From Akkermansia sp. (lineage in GTDB: Bacteria > Verrucomicrobiota > Verrucomicrobiia > Verrucomicrobiales > Akkermansiaceae): a stretch of DNA of 64,000 nt. Made by a program: the position numbers and the translations under genes. Each line of letters begins with the position of its first letter. The stretch's first letter is position 1. The notes under the pieces were generated by a model. It saw only the letters and a list, made by a program, of their open reading frames with translations. It had not been told where the DNA came from and searched no databases. The stretch covers positions 57,180 to 121,179 of the forward strand of contig JAFQGF010000040.1 of NCBI GenBank assembly GCA_017415555.1, given 5' to 3'. Below are positions 32,479-39,952 of the stretch, in pieces.

Positions 32479-34131
32479 ATGAAAATCCTGAGACGCAATC
32501 TGAGCCTGATGCTAGCCATTCGATACCTGAATCCGCTACGCACCCTCTTTTCTATTATCACCCTGATTTGCCTGGTTGGTGTATCATTGGGCGTGATGGT
32601 TCTGATTGTGGTGCTCTCTGTAATGGGCGGCCTGCAGAAGGAAATGGAAGAACGCGTGCTGGCCTTCACGCCTCACTATGTACTGGGGCAAACCGATGGC
32701 ATGAAGCGCATTGCCCTGAGCCAGGAACGCACAGATTGGGAAACCCTGGTAGAGAAATTGCAACAAATACCGAATGTTGCCAGTGCTTATCCCCAGCTGG
32801 AAGGACAAGCCTTTGCCCAGAGCGAAGCCGGGCGCATCATGGTGCAATTCACAGCTCTGCAGCCACACAACGACGCCCAGCTTACCCCCCTGCTTCCCAT
32901 GCTCAAGGAAGGAACGTTTGACTTCGGCGAAGGATTTGACCAGGAATGCGTTGTCTCCCGCAAGGCAGCCAGCAGCCTCGGCCTGAGCCTCGGCGATGAG
33001 CTCCACCTCACCCCGGTGGGCAGCATCGATGAAGTAGCGGCTATTTATGCCATGATTCAGAACCCGCTCATCACCCAAAGCAACGCGGAATTCATGACAG
33101 CCGTCAGTACCCTCTTCGATGGTGCTGCTCCCGCTAACGGAGGCGAGATAGTGTCTTCGGATAAGCTGGAGAACATCGTTAACATCATCCGCACTTTCGC
33201 GCCGGATAAGATGCGCCGGAGCGAAAAAGATGCCTGCACCACATTTTATGAGTTGGCCACCACGCACGCAGCCGGTGTGCCCTTCTCCACAGAGGAAAAG
33301 CAACGCTGGCAGGCAACTGCCGCTGAGCTGGCTGCGCTGGACCGTGACAAAGAAGACGGCAAGGCCGTAAAGAGCATCAACGAAATGGTCATGCCCGTAG
33401 ACCTGCGCGTAGTGGGTATCTACCAGGCACCGGAGAATATGCCGGGACCGGATGTGTATATGCCGCTCAGCATCGGACAGGAAGTAGTAGGCTATTCCAA
33501 CGAAAATGCCGGCAATGTGATGGGGCTTTGCGTACGCCTCACCAACGCGCACGAGCCGGGAGATGTGGAAATGCAGATATCCTCCATCCTGCCGGATAAC
33601 ACCGCCTCCACTGAAGAGCTCCCGCTGGGAGCACACTGGTTCATCTCCCCCTGGACAAGGACCTTCGAGCAATGGCACAAGCTTATTGCCAACGAGCGCA
33701 TCATGATGAACTTTGTGCTCTCGGCCATCAACCTGATTGCCAGCTTCTGCATCATGGCCGTCATGTTCACCATGTCCATTCAGCGTAAGCGGGAGATAGC
33801 CGTACTACAGGCTCTTGGTGCAACTCCGGGCAAAATCATGGGCATCTTTGCCTGGCAGGGTGTCATCATCGGTTTCCTGGGAGCCATTCTGGGCATCGCA
33901 CTGGCACTGCTTGTTCTCTACTATCGCCTTGAAATCCAAGCCGCTCTGGCAAGTATCGGCATGGACCCCTTCCCTATGGAAGCACACGGCATTACCATCC
34001 CGGCAGAGTACGACCCCGCCACCTTCACAAAGCAGGCATTGTCTGCCTTTATCATGGTAGTCATTGCCTCAATTGTGCCCGCCTTCATCGTGTCCCGACA
34101 GGACCCTGCCAAGGCACTGCGTTCCAACTGA
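32479..34131 (+). CDS. LolC/LolE-type ABC transporter permease (lipoprotein release or FtsX-like)
   Basis: A 550-residue inner-membrane protein. The N-terminus 'LMLAIRYLNPLRTLFSIITL' leads into the first membrane helix and 'LSVMGGLQKEMEERVLAFTP', the hallmark of LolC/LolE, which extract outer-membrane-destined lipoproteins with the ATPase LolD. Three further helices near the C-terminus follow, with the FtsX-family loop 'QRKREIAVLQALGATPGKI' and the end 'VSRQDPAKALRSN'. The protein is about 140 residues longer than E. coli LolC because of a helical insertion in the periplasmic domain (about residues 180-300). No lolD is adjacent. A start at 32416 is possible, but the promoter favours 32479. 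Confidence 0.86.
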   Translation: MKILRRNLSLMLAIRYLNPLRTLFSIITLICLVGVSLGVMVLIVVLSVMGGLQKEMEERVLAFTPHYVLGQTDGMKRIALSQERTDWETLVEKLQQIPNVASAYPQLEGQAFAQSEAGRIMVQFTALQPHNDAQLTPLLPMLKEGTFDFGEGFDQECVVSRKAASSLGLSLGDELHLTPVGSIDEVAAIYAMIQNPLITQSNAEFMTAVSTLFDGAAPANGGEIVSSDKLENIVNIIRTFAPDKMRRSEKDACTTFYELATTHAAGVPFSTEEKQRWQATAAELAALDRDKEDGKAVKSINEMVMPVDLRVVGIYQAPENMPGPDVYMPLSIGQEVVGYSNENAGNVMGLCVRLTNAHEPGDVEMQISSILPDNTASTEELPLGAHWFISPWTRTFEQWHKLIANERIMMNFVLSAINLIASFCIMAVMFTMSIQRKREIAVLQALGATPGKIMGIFAWQGVIIGFLGAILGIALALLVLYYRLEIQAALASIGMDPFPMEAHGITIPAEYDPATFTKQALSAFIMVVIASIVPAFIVSRQDPAKALRSN

Positions 34132-34147
34132 TTATTCGACAGCCCAC

Positions 34148-35092
34148 ATGGATATATACTGGATCAGGGACAAAAAACAGCACGGTCCGGCTACTGTGCC
34201 GGACATCATCTCGCTGGTACAGATGGGGGAGCTGACACCAGAAACCCCCGGCTGGCATGCCGGCTGCAGCAAATGGATGCCCCTCCGGGAGCTTCCGGCA
34301 CTGGCAGATTTTCTGGGAGATTTGCACAGCAAAACAAAGGGAAAACCCACACCTGAAGAAACAACGCACCCTCCAAAAGACGCCTTGCCTGAAATACGGG
34401 AACCCGAACGTACACAGGCTCTGCAGATGGAGGTGACGCTTCCCAGCTCCGAGGCTATAGCGGACCGCAGCACAGTATCGCTCCCTCTGCCACGCACGCG
34501 ACTTGTCGCCCGGCTTATTGACAGCACGCTCTATGCCGCACTGGCAGCAGGCGTCATCTACCTGCTGGGCATCCCCTACACTGATTTGCTGCTACCCCTC
34601 TTCTGGGCTCCCATTATAGTGATTGAAGCCCTCTTACTTACCTACCTGGGCACCACCCCGGGCAAACGTATCATGGGTATCGCCGTCAGCACATTCGGCC
34701 CCTCCGTCACCCCGATGACTCTGGGACGAGCCCTCTTCCGCAGCCTCTCCATCTACGTCTTAGGCATGGGCTGCTATCTATTCCCGCTAGGGCTCATCAC
34801 CATGCTCATCAGCTACTTCATGCTCACACGCCGAGGTATCACCATGTGGGATGCCCAGTGTATGACACTACCGCTGCAGCGCCGAAAAGCCACGGTTGGG
34901 CACTTCCTCGCAGCCGGTGTTATCATTTACGCGGCACTACAGCTCATGGCCCAAGCCTTCATCCGCACCCCCGGTACTCTGGAGCTCATGGAACAGGCAT
35001 CTCCCGAAATGACACGCACACTGCGCGAAATGATGCCCGAACTCAACCAAACACCTCAACAGCCCAAAGCTACTGCACAACCGCTCAATTAA
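34148..35092 (+). CDS. GYF_2/DUF4339 and RDD-domain membrane protein
   Basis: A 314-residue protein. The first 50 or so residues are a GYF_2 domain ('YWIRDKKQHGPATVPDIISL' then 'GCSKWMPLRELP'), a small interaction module common at the N-terminus of membrane proteins in this superphylum. After a variable linker, an RDD domain begins near 114 with 'PRTRLVARLIDSTLYAALAA' (the Arg and two Asp signature is partly kept) and 'LLTYLGTTPGKRIMGI', with four or five membrane helices. RDD proteins are of unclear function; some act in ion exchange. The ATG at 34148 is chosen because it begins the GYF motif. It lies 16 bp after the permease, probably one operon. Confidence 0.82.
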   Translation: MDIYWIRDKKQHGPATVPDIISLVQMGELTPETPGWHAGCSKWMPLRELPALADFLGDLHSKTKGKPTPEETTHPPKDALPEIREPERTQALQMEVTLPSSEAIADRSTVSLPLPRTRLVARLIDSTLYAALAAGVIYLLGIPYTDLLLPLFWAPIIVIEALLLTYLGTTPGKRIMGIAVSTFGPSVTPMTLGRALFRSLSIYVLGMGCYLFPLGLITMLISYFMLTRRGITMWDAQCMTLPLQRRKATVGHFLAAGVIIYAALQLMAQAFIRTPGTLELMEQASPEMTRTLREMMPELNQTPQQPKATAQPLN

Positions 35093-35191
35093 CACCCGGG
35101 GATTCTTCCGGAATGCCGACCGACCGTGCAGAATATCCGAAAAAAGCACATACTGCAACACATTTTGCTTTTCTAAGCGGTAGAAGCGGAG

Positions 35192-35227
35192 TATAATGCG
35201 GGCGTGCGCGGTAAACCGCCGTGCGCC
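35192..35227 (+). promoter_or_regulatory. argG -10 box and structured leader
   Basis: TATAAT at 35192-35197 has no good -35 at 16-18 bp (TTGCTT at 35165 is 21 bp away). The predicted leader forms an imperfect GC-rich hairpin (35201-35211 with 35216-35227, one bulged C) that fills nearly the whole leader before the ATG at 35237. Confidence 0.5.
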
Positions 35228-35236
35228 CTGTTAAAC

Positions 35237-36523
35237 ATGAAGATCGTTCTTGCATACTCCGGTGGCCTTGACACATCCGTACTTCTGGTGTGGCTCAAGG
35301 AGAAGTACAACGCAGAAATCATCGCCTACTGCGCCGACGTAGGCCAGGCAGAAGAGCTCGATGGCCTGGAGGAGAAGGCTCTGGCCACAGGTGCTTCCAA
35401 GTGCATCATCGGCGACCTTAAGGCAGACTTTGCTGCCAACTACATTTTCCCCATGTTCCAGGCAAACGCCGTGTACGAGGGACGTTACCTGCTGGGTACC
35501 TCCATCGCACGCCCCTGCATCTCCAAGGCTATGGTGGACGTAGCCATTGCTGAAGGCGCAGACGCCATCGCCCACGGTGCTACCGGCAAGGGCAACGACC
35601 AGGTGCGTTTCGAACTCTCCATCAATGCGCTGGCTCCCCAGCTTCAAGTAATTGCACCCTGGCGCATGAAGGAGTGGCGCGACCAGTTCCCCGGCCGCAC
35701 AGAGCTTATTCAGTATGCAGAGTCTCATGGCATTCCGATTCGCCAGAGCATGAAGAAGCCCTACTCCATGGACCGCAACCTGCTTCACATCTCATACGAG
35801 GCCGGCATTCTGGAGGACACTTGGTACGATGCCACCAAGGAGGAGGATCGCGGCATGTACCTGCTCTCCACTGCCCCTGAGGATGCGCCCGACACCCCCC
35901 AGTACCTGCAGTGCCTCTTCGAGAAAGGCAACATCATCGGTCTGCAGACAGATGGGCTTGCCGACATCATGGCTGAGGTTGGCACCACTGCCACCGGCGA
36001 GAAAGATGGATACACCCTGCTCGACCCGCTGGGCGTCATGTTGGTGCTCAACTACCTGGGTGGCAAGCATGGCATCGGCCGTGTGGATATCATTGAGAAC
36101 CGTTTTGTAGGCATGAAGAGCCGCGGTATCTATGAAACCCCCGGCGGCACCATCCTGCTGGCAGCTCACCGCGATATCGAGACCATCACCATGGATCGCG
36201 AGGCTCAGAAGGTGCGAGATTCCCTTATCCCTGACTATGCAGCCATGGTATACAATGGCTTCTGGTTTGCCCCGGAGCGCGAGGCTATCCAGGCTCTCGT
36301 CACCAAGACTCAGGAGACAGTGAACGGCGAGGTACGCCTCAAGCTCTACAAAGGCAACGTGATGTATGCCGGCCGCAAGAGCCCGAACTCCCTCTACAGC
36401 TACGAGATTGCCACCATGGAGGGCGACTACACCGACGAGGATTACAATCAGGATGACGCCAGCGGCTTCATCCACCTCAACGGCCTGCGCCTCAAGCAAT
36501 TCTCACGCGCCAACAATAAGTAA
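35237..36523 (+). CDS. argG: Argininosuccinate synthase
   Basis: A 428-residue enzyme joining citrulline and aspartate with ATP in arginine synthesis. The ATP loop '[14 protein letters not shown]' starts at residue 4, '[20 protein letters not shown]' and '[18 protein letters not shown]' are the citrulline/aspartate-binding segments, and '[19 protein letters not shown]' is a further family signature. I used the ATG at 35237 because it starts the family N-terminus; an in-frame GTG at 35204 would add 11 unrelated residues. It is a single-gene unit with a -10 box upstream and a strong terminator directly after. argH is not in the window. Confidence 0.97.
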   Translation: MKIVLAYSGGLDTSVLLVWLKEKYNAEIIAYCADVGQAEELDGLEEKALATGASKCIIGDLKADFAANYIFPMFQANAVYEGRYLLGTSIARPCISKAMVDVAIAEGADAIAHGATGKGNDQVRFELSINALAPQLQVIAPWRMKEWRDQFPGRTELIQYAESHGIPIRQSMKKPYSMDRNLLHISYEAGILEDTWYDATKEEDRGMYLLSTAPEDAPDTPQYLQCLFEKGNIIGLQTDGLADIMAEVGTTATGEKDGYTLLDPLGVMLVLNYLGGKHGIGRVDIIENRFVGMKSRGIYETPGGTILLAAHRDIETITMDREAQKVRDSLIPDYAAMVYNGFWFAPEREAIQALVTKTQETVNGEVRLKLYKGNVMYAGRKSPNSLYSYEIATMEGDYTDEDYNQDDASGFIHLNGLRLKQFSRANNK

Positions 36524-36537
36524 GAACCCTTACTCCG

Positions 36538-36574
36538 GCAGCCCCCGTGCACAAAGCGGGGGCTGCTTTTTATT
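36538..36574 (+). terminator. argG intrinsic terminator
   Basis: GCAGCCCCCG (36538-36547), 9-nt loop, CGGGGGCTGC (36557-36566), then TTTTTATT. The next gene's ATG (36575) begins immediately after the U-tract. Confidence 0.95.
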
Positions 36575-37708
36575 ATGAAAAAACGTAAAAAGATAGCCAT
36601 TCTCTGTGACTTTCCTGTTTGGATTATAGAGCCTTCCTTAAATAATCCTGGGAGACATTATGCTGTATGGCTTATTCCTCTCGCTGAAGAGCTTGCCATG
36701 CAAGATGAATATGAGGTTCATTGGTTAACCCTCTACAAATGTCATCGAAGCTCGCCTATTAGGTTCCGATACAAAAATCAGCATTTTCATGTTATCCCTT
36801 GTGGTTCTCGAACTCTTGCGTTGTATACAGCATACATTCGAGATCGCTTTATAATTCGCAAAGAACTTCGGGCTATTCAGCCAGATTTACTTCACTCTTG
36901 GGGGACAGAAAACGTTTATGGTATATGTGCCAAAAGCTACGCGAATAAAGCAAAATGGCTCCATACTGTACAAGGGCTCCTGAAAACTTATATGAAATTA
37001 GGACCAATGCCACGCTTCCAGCGACATCATAGCATATTTGAACCGGGTGTTTTACGCAATGCACCATACCTTACTACTGAGTCATCTTGGGCATCTGAAA
37101 TGGTTCGTGAAATTGCCCCAAATGCACAGCCCATTATATGGGATTATGCTGTTGAAAACAGATTCCAGACCTGCAAACGAAATCTCTCTCAATCTCCTAC
37201 ATGTTTATTCTGTGGAAACGATTTACCGATAAAGAATATAGACGCACTAATTAAAGCCTTTTCTTCCCCGGAACTTTCTGGAATAGAACTTATTCTGGCA
37301 GGTCCGACAAAAGAAAAACATCCCAATCTCCCGCCCAACATAATCGCACTCGGACGTCAGAGCCGAGAAAATGTAGTCAACCTATTGTCTAAAACTTGGT
37401 GCCTGATACATCCCAGCAAAGCAGATACAGGGCCAACAGCGGTTAAGGAAGCCAGAGTCATGGGTATTCCCGTAATTCTTACTACAAATTGTGGAGCAAA
37501 GCAATACGTTGTGCATGGCAAATCCGGCTACGTCATTCCTGCACACGACTCGGAAGCTCTGGCCCAGGCTGTTCTCGAGATAACCCGCTCCCGTGAAAAC
37601 GCCCTGGCCATGGGCGCATACGACCAGACTCGTTGCCGCGAAGCACTCAGCGCAAACACCATGTCAAGAGAACTGTTGCGCCTATACAGCGCTATCCTCG
37701 CTGAATAA
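36575..37708 (+). CDS. Glycosyltransferase family 4-like protein, AT-rich, probably acquired
   Basis: A 377-residue GT-B-fold glycosyltransferase. The N-terminal half 'IAILCDFPVWIIEPSLN' and 'LLHSWGTENVYG' resembles the acceptor domain, and the C-terminal half has 'TCLFCGNDLPIKNIDALIKA', 'LAGPTKEKHPNLPPNIIALG' and 'HPSKADTGPTAVKEARVMG', where the usual 'E..G....EA.A.G.PV' nucleotide-sugar site appears as 'GPTAVKEARVMGIPV'. Acceptor and sugar are unknown; most likely a surface polysaccharide or lipid. The first 900 bases are clearly AT-richer than the neighbours, while the last 200 match them. No promoter or ribosome-binding site lies between the argG terminator and its ATG, so expression may depend on read-through. 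Confidence 0.82.
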   Translation: MKKRKKIAILCDFPVWIIEPSLNNPGRHYAVWLIPLAEELAMQDEYEVHWLTLYKCHRSSPIRFRYKNQHFHVIPCGSRTLALYTAYIRDRFIIRKELRAIQPDLLHSWGTENVYGICAKSYANKAKWLHTVQGLLKTYMKLGPMPRFQRHHSIFEPGVLRNAPYLTTESSWASEMVREIAPNAQPIIWDYAVENRFQTCKRNLSQSPTCLFCGNDLPIKNIDALIKAFSSPELSGIELILAGPTKEKHPNLPPNIIALGRQSRENVVNLLSKTWCLIHPSKADTGPTAVKEARVMGIPVILTTNCGAKQYVVHGKSGYVIPAHDSEALAQAVLEITRSRENALAMGAYDQTRCREALSANTMSRELLRLYSAILAE

Positions 37709-37766
37709 CCCGGAGGCCACACACATAGTGGCAGGCAGCTATGTCGAGAATACCGTCAATCCGGAC

Positions 37767-37795
37767 TTGTCAAGCAGGCAATATCATGGTATTAT
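37767..37795 (+). promoter_or_regulatory. Promoter of the PP2C phosphatase-kinase pair
   Basis: TTGTCA (37767-37772), 17-bp spacer, TATTAT (37790-37795), with TG one base before the -10. It predicts a leader of about 15 nt before the ATG at 37817. Confidence 0.75.
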
Positions 37796-37816
37796 GCTTG
37801 GAGTAAGACATCGTTC

Positions 37817-39952
37817 ATGCAACGCAAGTTTCTCAGCTGGCTCTTTGTACTCATCTGTACGGCATTTGCCGTAGCGGGCGGACTGGCGTTCCTGCAGTTC
37901 CAGCGTCAGTCGGAGGCACGAGCCAGGGATTTGATGGAGAGCCGGCTGCAAGATTTGATGCTACTGGTGAGGTACTCGCAGGAGAACATTCGTCACATGG
38001 AGGAGATGAATGATGCCAGTATCGTGGAACGCACCCGAGCTGTTGCTGAGATACTGCGCCTCAACCCCGGTATTCTGTCAAATCAGGAGTCTCTGCAGGG
38101 AATCTGCAACGACTTGGGCGCAACCCAAATCTGCATAACGGATGAGGCCGGCATCATTATTGCCGGTGTACCGCAATCCGTTGTCGGCTTCGACCTATCC
38201 CGGCATGTACAGAGTCAACCATTTATGAAGTGTATCAGTTCTCCGGGGTATGAATTGATACAGCGCCCCCAAAGCAATGCACAGGGGGGGCTGCACCTCC
38301 AATACTGCGCTGTGAGCCGACTGGACGCCCGAGGCATGGTGCAGCTGGGCTTTATGCCACAGCATGAACAGAGTGCTCGCTCCTCTATTGACTTTGAAAA
38401 ACTGGTCAGCAACATCATGAAAAATACAGAAGGCCACATTGTCGCCTTCAAAGATGGCCAGTTGCTCAACCGGGGTGCTCTCAATATCCCCACATCAACG
38501 CTGCTGGCCTTACCCCTGAACCATGTGGGAGAAGTCAATATCGGAGGCCATGACTACGCCACCTTTGCCATCGAAGAGGAGGGGCTGCGTCTTGTTAGCC
38601 TCATGCCGTGGAAGGATATTACGAAAATCAGCTTTAAATCTCTGCGCTATCTGCTACTGAGTAACATAGGGCTCTTTGTGCTCATGTTCATTGTGGTATG
38701 GGTACTACTGAGGCGCTACGTCATCAATGGGCTTCAGCAAATCAACAGGGCACTGTGCCGCATCACCGAGGGCTACACGGAGGAGCGGGTTGTCGTGCGG
38801 GATACACCGGAGTTCACCCGTCTTTCCACCGGTATCAATGCTATGGTGGATGCCCTGCAGTCATACGGAGAGCAAAAGAGAGAACAACTCAACCACGAGC
38901 TCCATCTGGCTTCGGCCATTCAGCGTACGGTGCTGCCGAGTTCACACCCGGCCTTTCCGGAGCAGAAAGAGTTCGACATCTACGCGCTCAACTCCCAGTC
39001 AAAGAACATCGGCGGAGATTTTTATGACTACTTCATGTCGGACAACAAGCACCTGTGCTTCCTGCTGGGGGATGTGGCAACCACCGGCATCCCCGCAGCC
39101 TTGTTCATGATGCGCGCCATTACCATCATCCGAGAGCAGGCAAAAACCGGCGCAACACCCAAAAATGTGGTCACCCGAGCCAACAAAGAACTCTGTGCCG
39201 ATGCCAGCAGCATGCGTCTCTCCCTCTTCTACGGCCGCCTCAATATCACCACCGGCGACCTGCGATTCGTCAACGCCGGCACCCCCCAGGCTCTGCACCG
39301 TGCTGCCGGGCAGGAGTATGAAATGCTCTCGATGAACTCCGGGGCTGTGCTGGGCGCACACGCCGGAGCCTCCTACAATGAATGCCGCCTGACACTGCAG
39401 CCGGGAGACCGCCTCTTCCTTTACACGAATGGAGTCGTCAGTGCCGCAGATGCGGAGCATACCCCCTTTGGCACCCTGCGACTGCAGGAAGCTCTACGAG
39501 CCCCGGCCGACAGCGTTGTCGATGTACCGGCACAGGTGCGCGCCGCCCTCCAGCGCTTTACCGGCAATACGGAACAACACCACGACATTTCCATGCTTTC
39601 CCTCGAATACCGAGGCAAATGGCTTAGCCGGGCAGAAGTCAGCACCACAGCCGCTCACCCCGAAAGCGCCCTCGCCGCCCTGCAGGAAAAACTGGAAAGC
39701 GTACTTGCCGCACCGGACGATATCACCTCGCTGCATTCCACTCTTGCAGCAGTTCTCGCCACGCTGCCGGCAGAGTGTACCGTAAGCATGCAACTTAACT
39801 GCAACGAACAAGAGGCTCAGATTATCCTTACATACAACATGCCGCAATTCAACCCACTTGCCCGCCTGCCCCACCTCCCGGTGGACAAGGCTACCTACAC
39901 GCCGGACAAGCAGGGTTGTAGTGTACTCAAGCTTCGCAAATCTCTGCAATGA
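37817..39952 (+). CDS. Membrane-anchored sensor PP2C (SpoIIE/RsbU-type) Ser/Thr phosphatase
   Basis: A 711-residue protein: membrane helix 1 (about 6-28), a periplasmic Cache-like sensor region (29-270, 'QICITDEAGIIIAGVPQSVV'), helix 2 (about 275-300), a HAMP-like linker, then a SpoIIE-type phosphatase (about 375-600). Metal-site motifs are 'GGDFYDYF' (near 400), 'GDVATTGIPAALFM' (near 418) and 'HHDISML' (near 588); the usual 'YTDG' reads 'YTNG' (near 536), replacing a normally acidic residue, so activity may be altered. The last 95 residues look like a reduced RsbW-type ATPase fold lacking the N-box. Such phosphatases usually dephosphorylate STAS antagonists. The kinase gene overlaps its stop by ATGA. 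Confidence 0.87.
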   Translation: MQRKFLSWLFVLICTAFAVAGGLAFLQFQRQSEARARDLMESRLQDLMLLVRYSQENIRHMEEMNDASIVERTRAVAEILRLNPGILSNQESLQGICNDLGATQICITDEAGIIIAGVPQSVVGFDLSRHVQSQPFMKCISSPGYELIQRPQSNAQGGLHLQYCAVSRLDARGMVQLGFMPQHEQSARSSIDFEKLVSNIMKNTEGHIVAFKDGQLLNRGALNIPTSTLLALPLNHVGEVNIGGHDYATFAIEEEGLRLVSLMPWKDITKISFKSLRYLLLSNIGLFVLMFIVVWVLLRRYVINGLQQINRALCRITEGYTEERVVVRDTPEFTRLSTGINAMVDALQSYGEQKREQLNHELHLASAIQRTVLPSSHPAFPEQKEFDIYALNSQSKNIGGDFYDYFMSDNKHLCFLLGDVATTGIPAALFMMRAITIIREQAKTGATPKNVVTRANKELCADASSMRLSLFYGRLNITTGDLRFVNAGTPQALHRAAGQEYEMLSMNSGAVLGAHAGASYNECRLTLQPGDRLFLYTNGVVSAADAEHTPFGTLRLQEALRAPADSVVDVPAQVRAALQRFTGNTEQHHDISMLSLEYRGKWLSRAEVSTTAAHPESALAALQEKLESVLAAPDDITSLHSTLAAVLATLPAECTVSMQLNCNEQEAQIILTYNMPQFNPLARLPHLPVDKATYTPDKQGCSVLKLRKSLQ

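Noticed and set aside
35165..35197. TTGCTT as argG -35
   Set aside because: The 21-bp spacer to TATAAT is too long for a standard promoter; the -10 is kept and the -35 left open.
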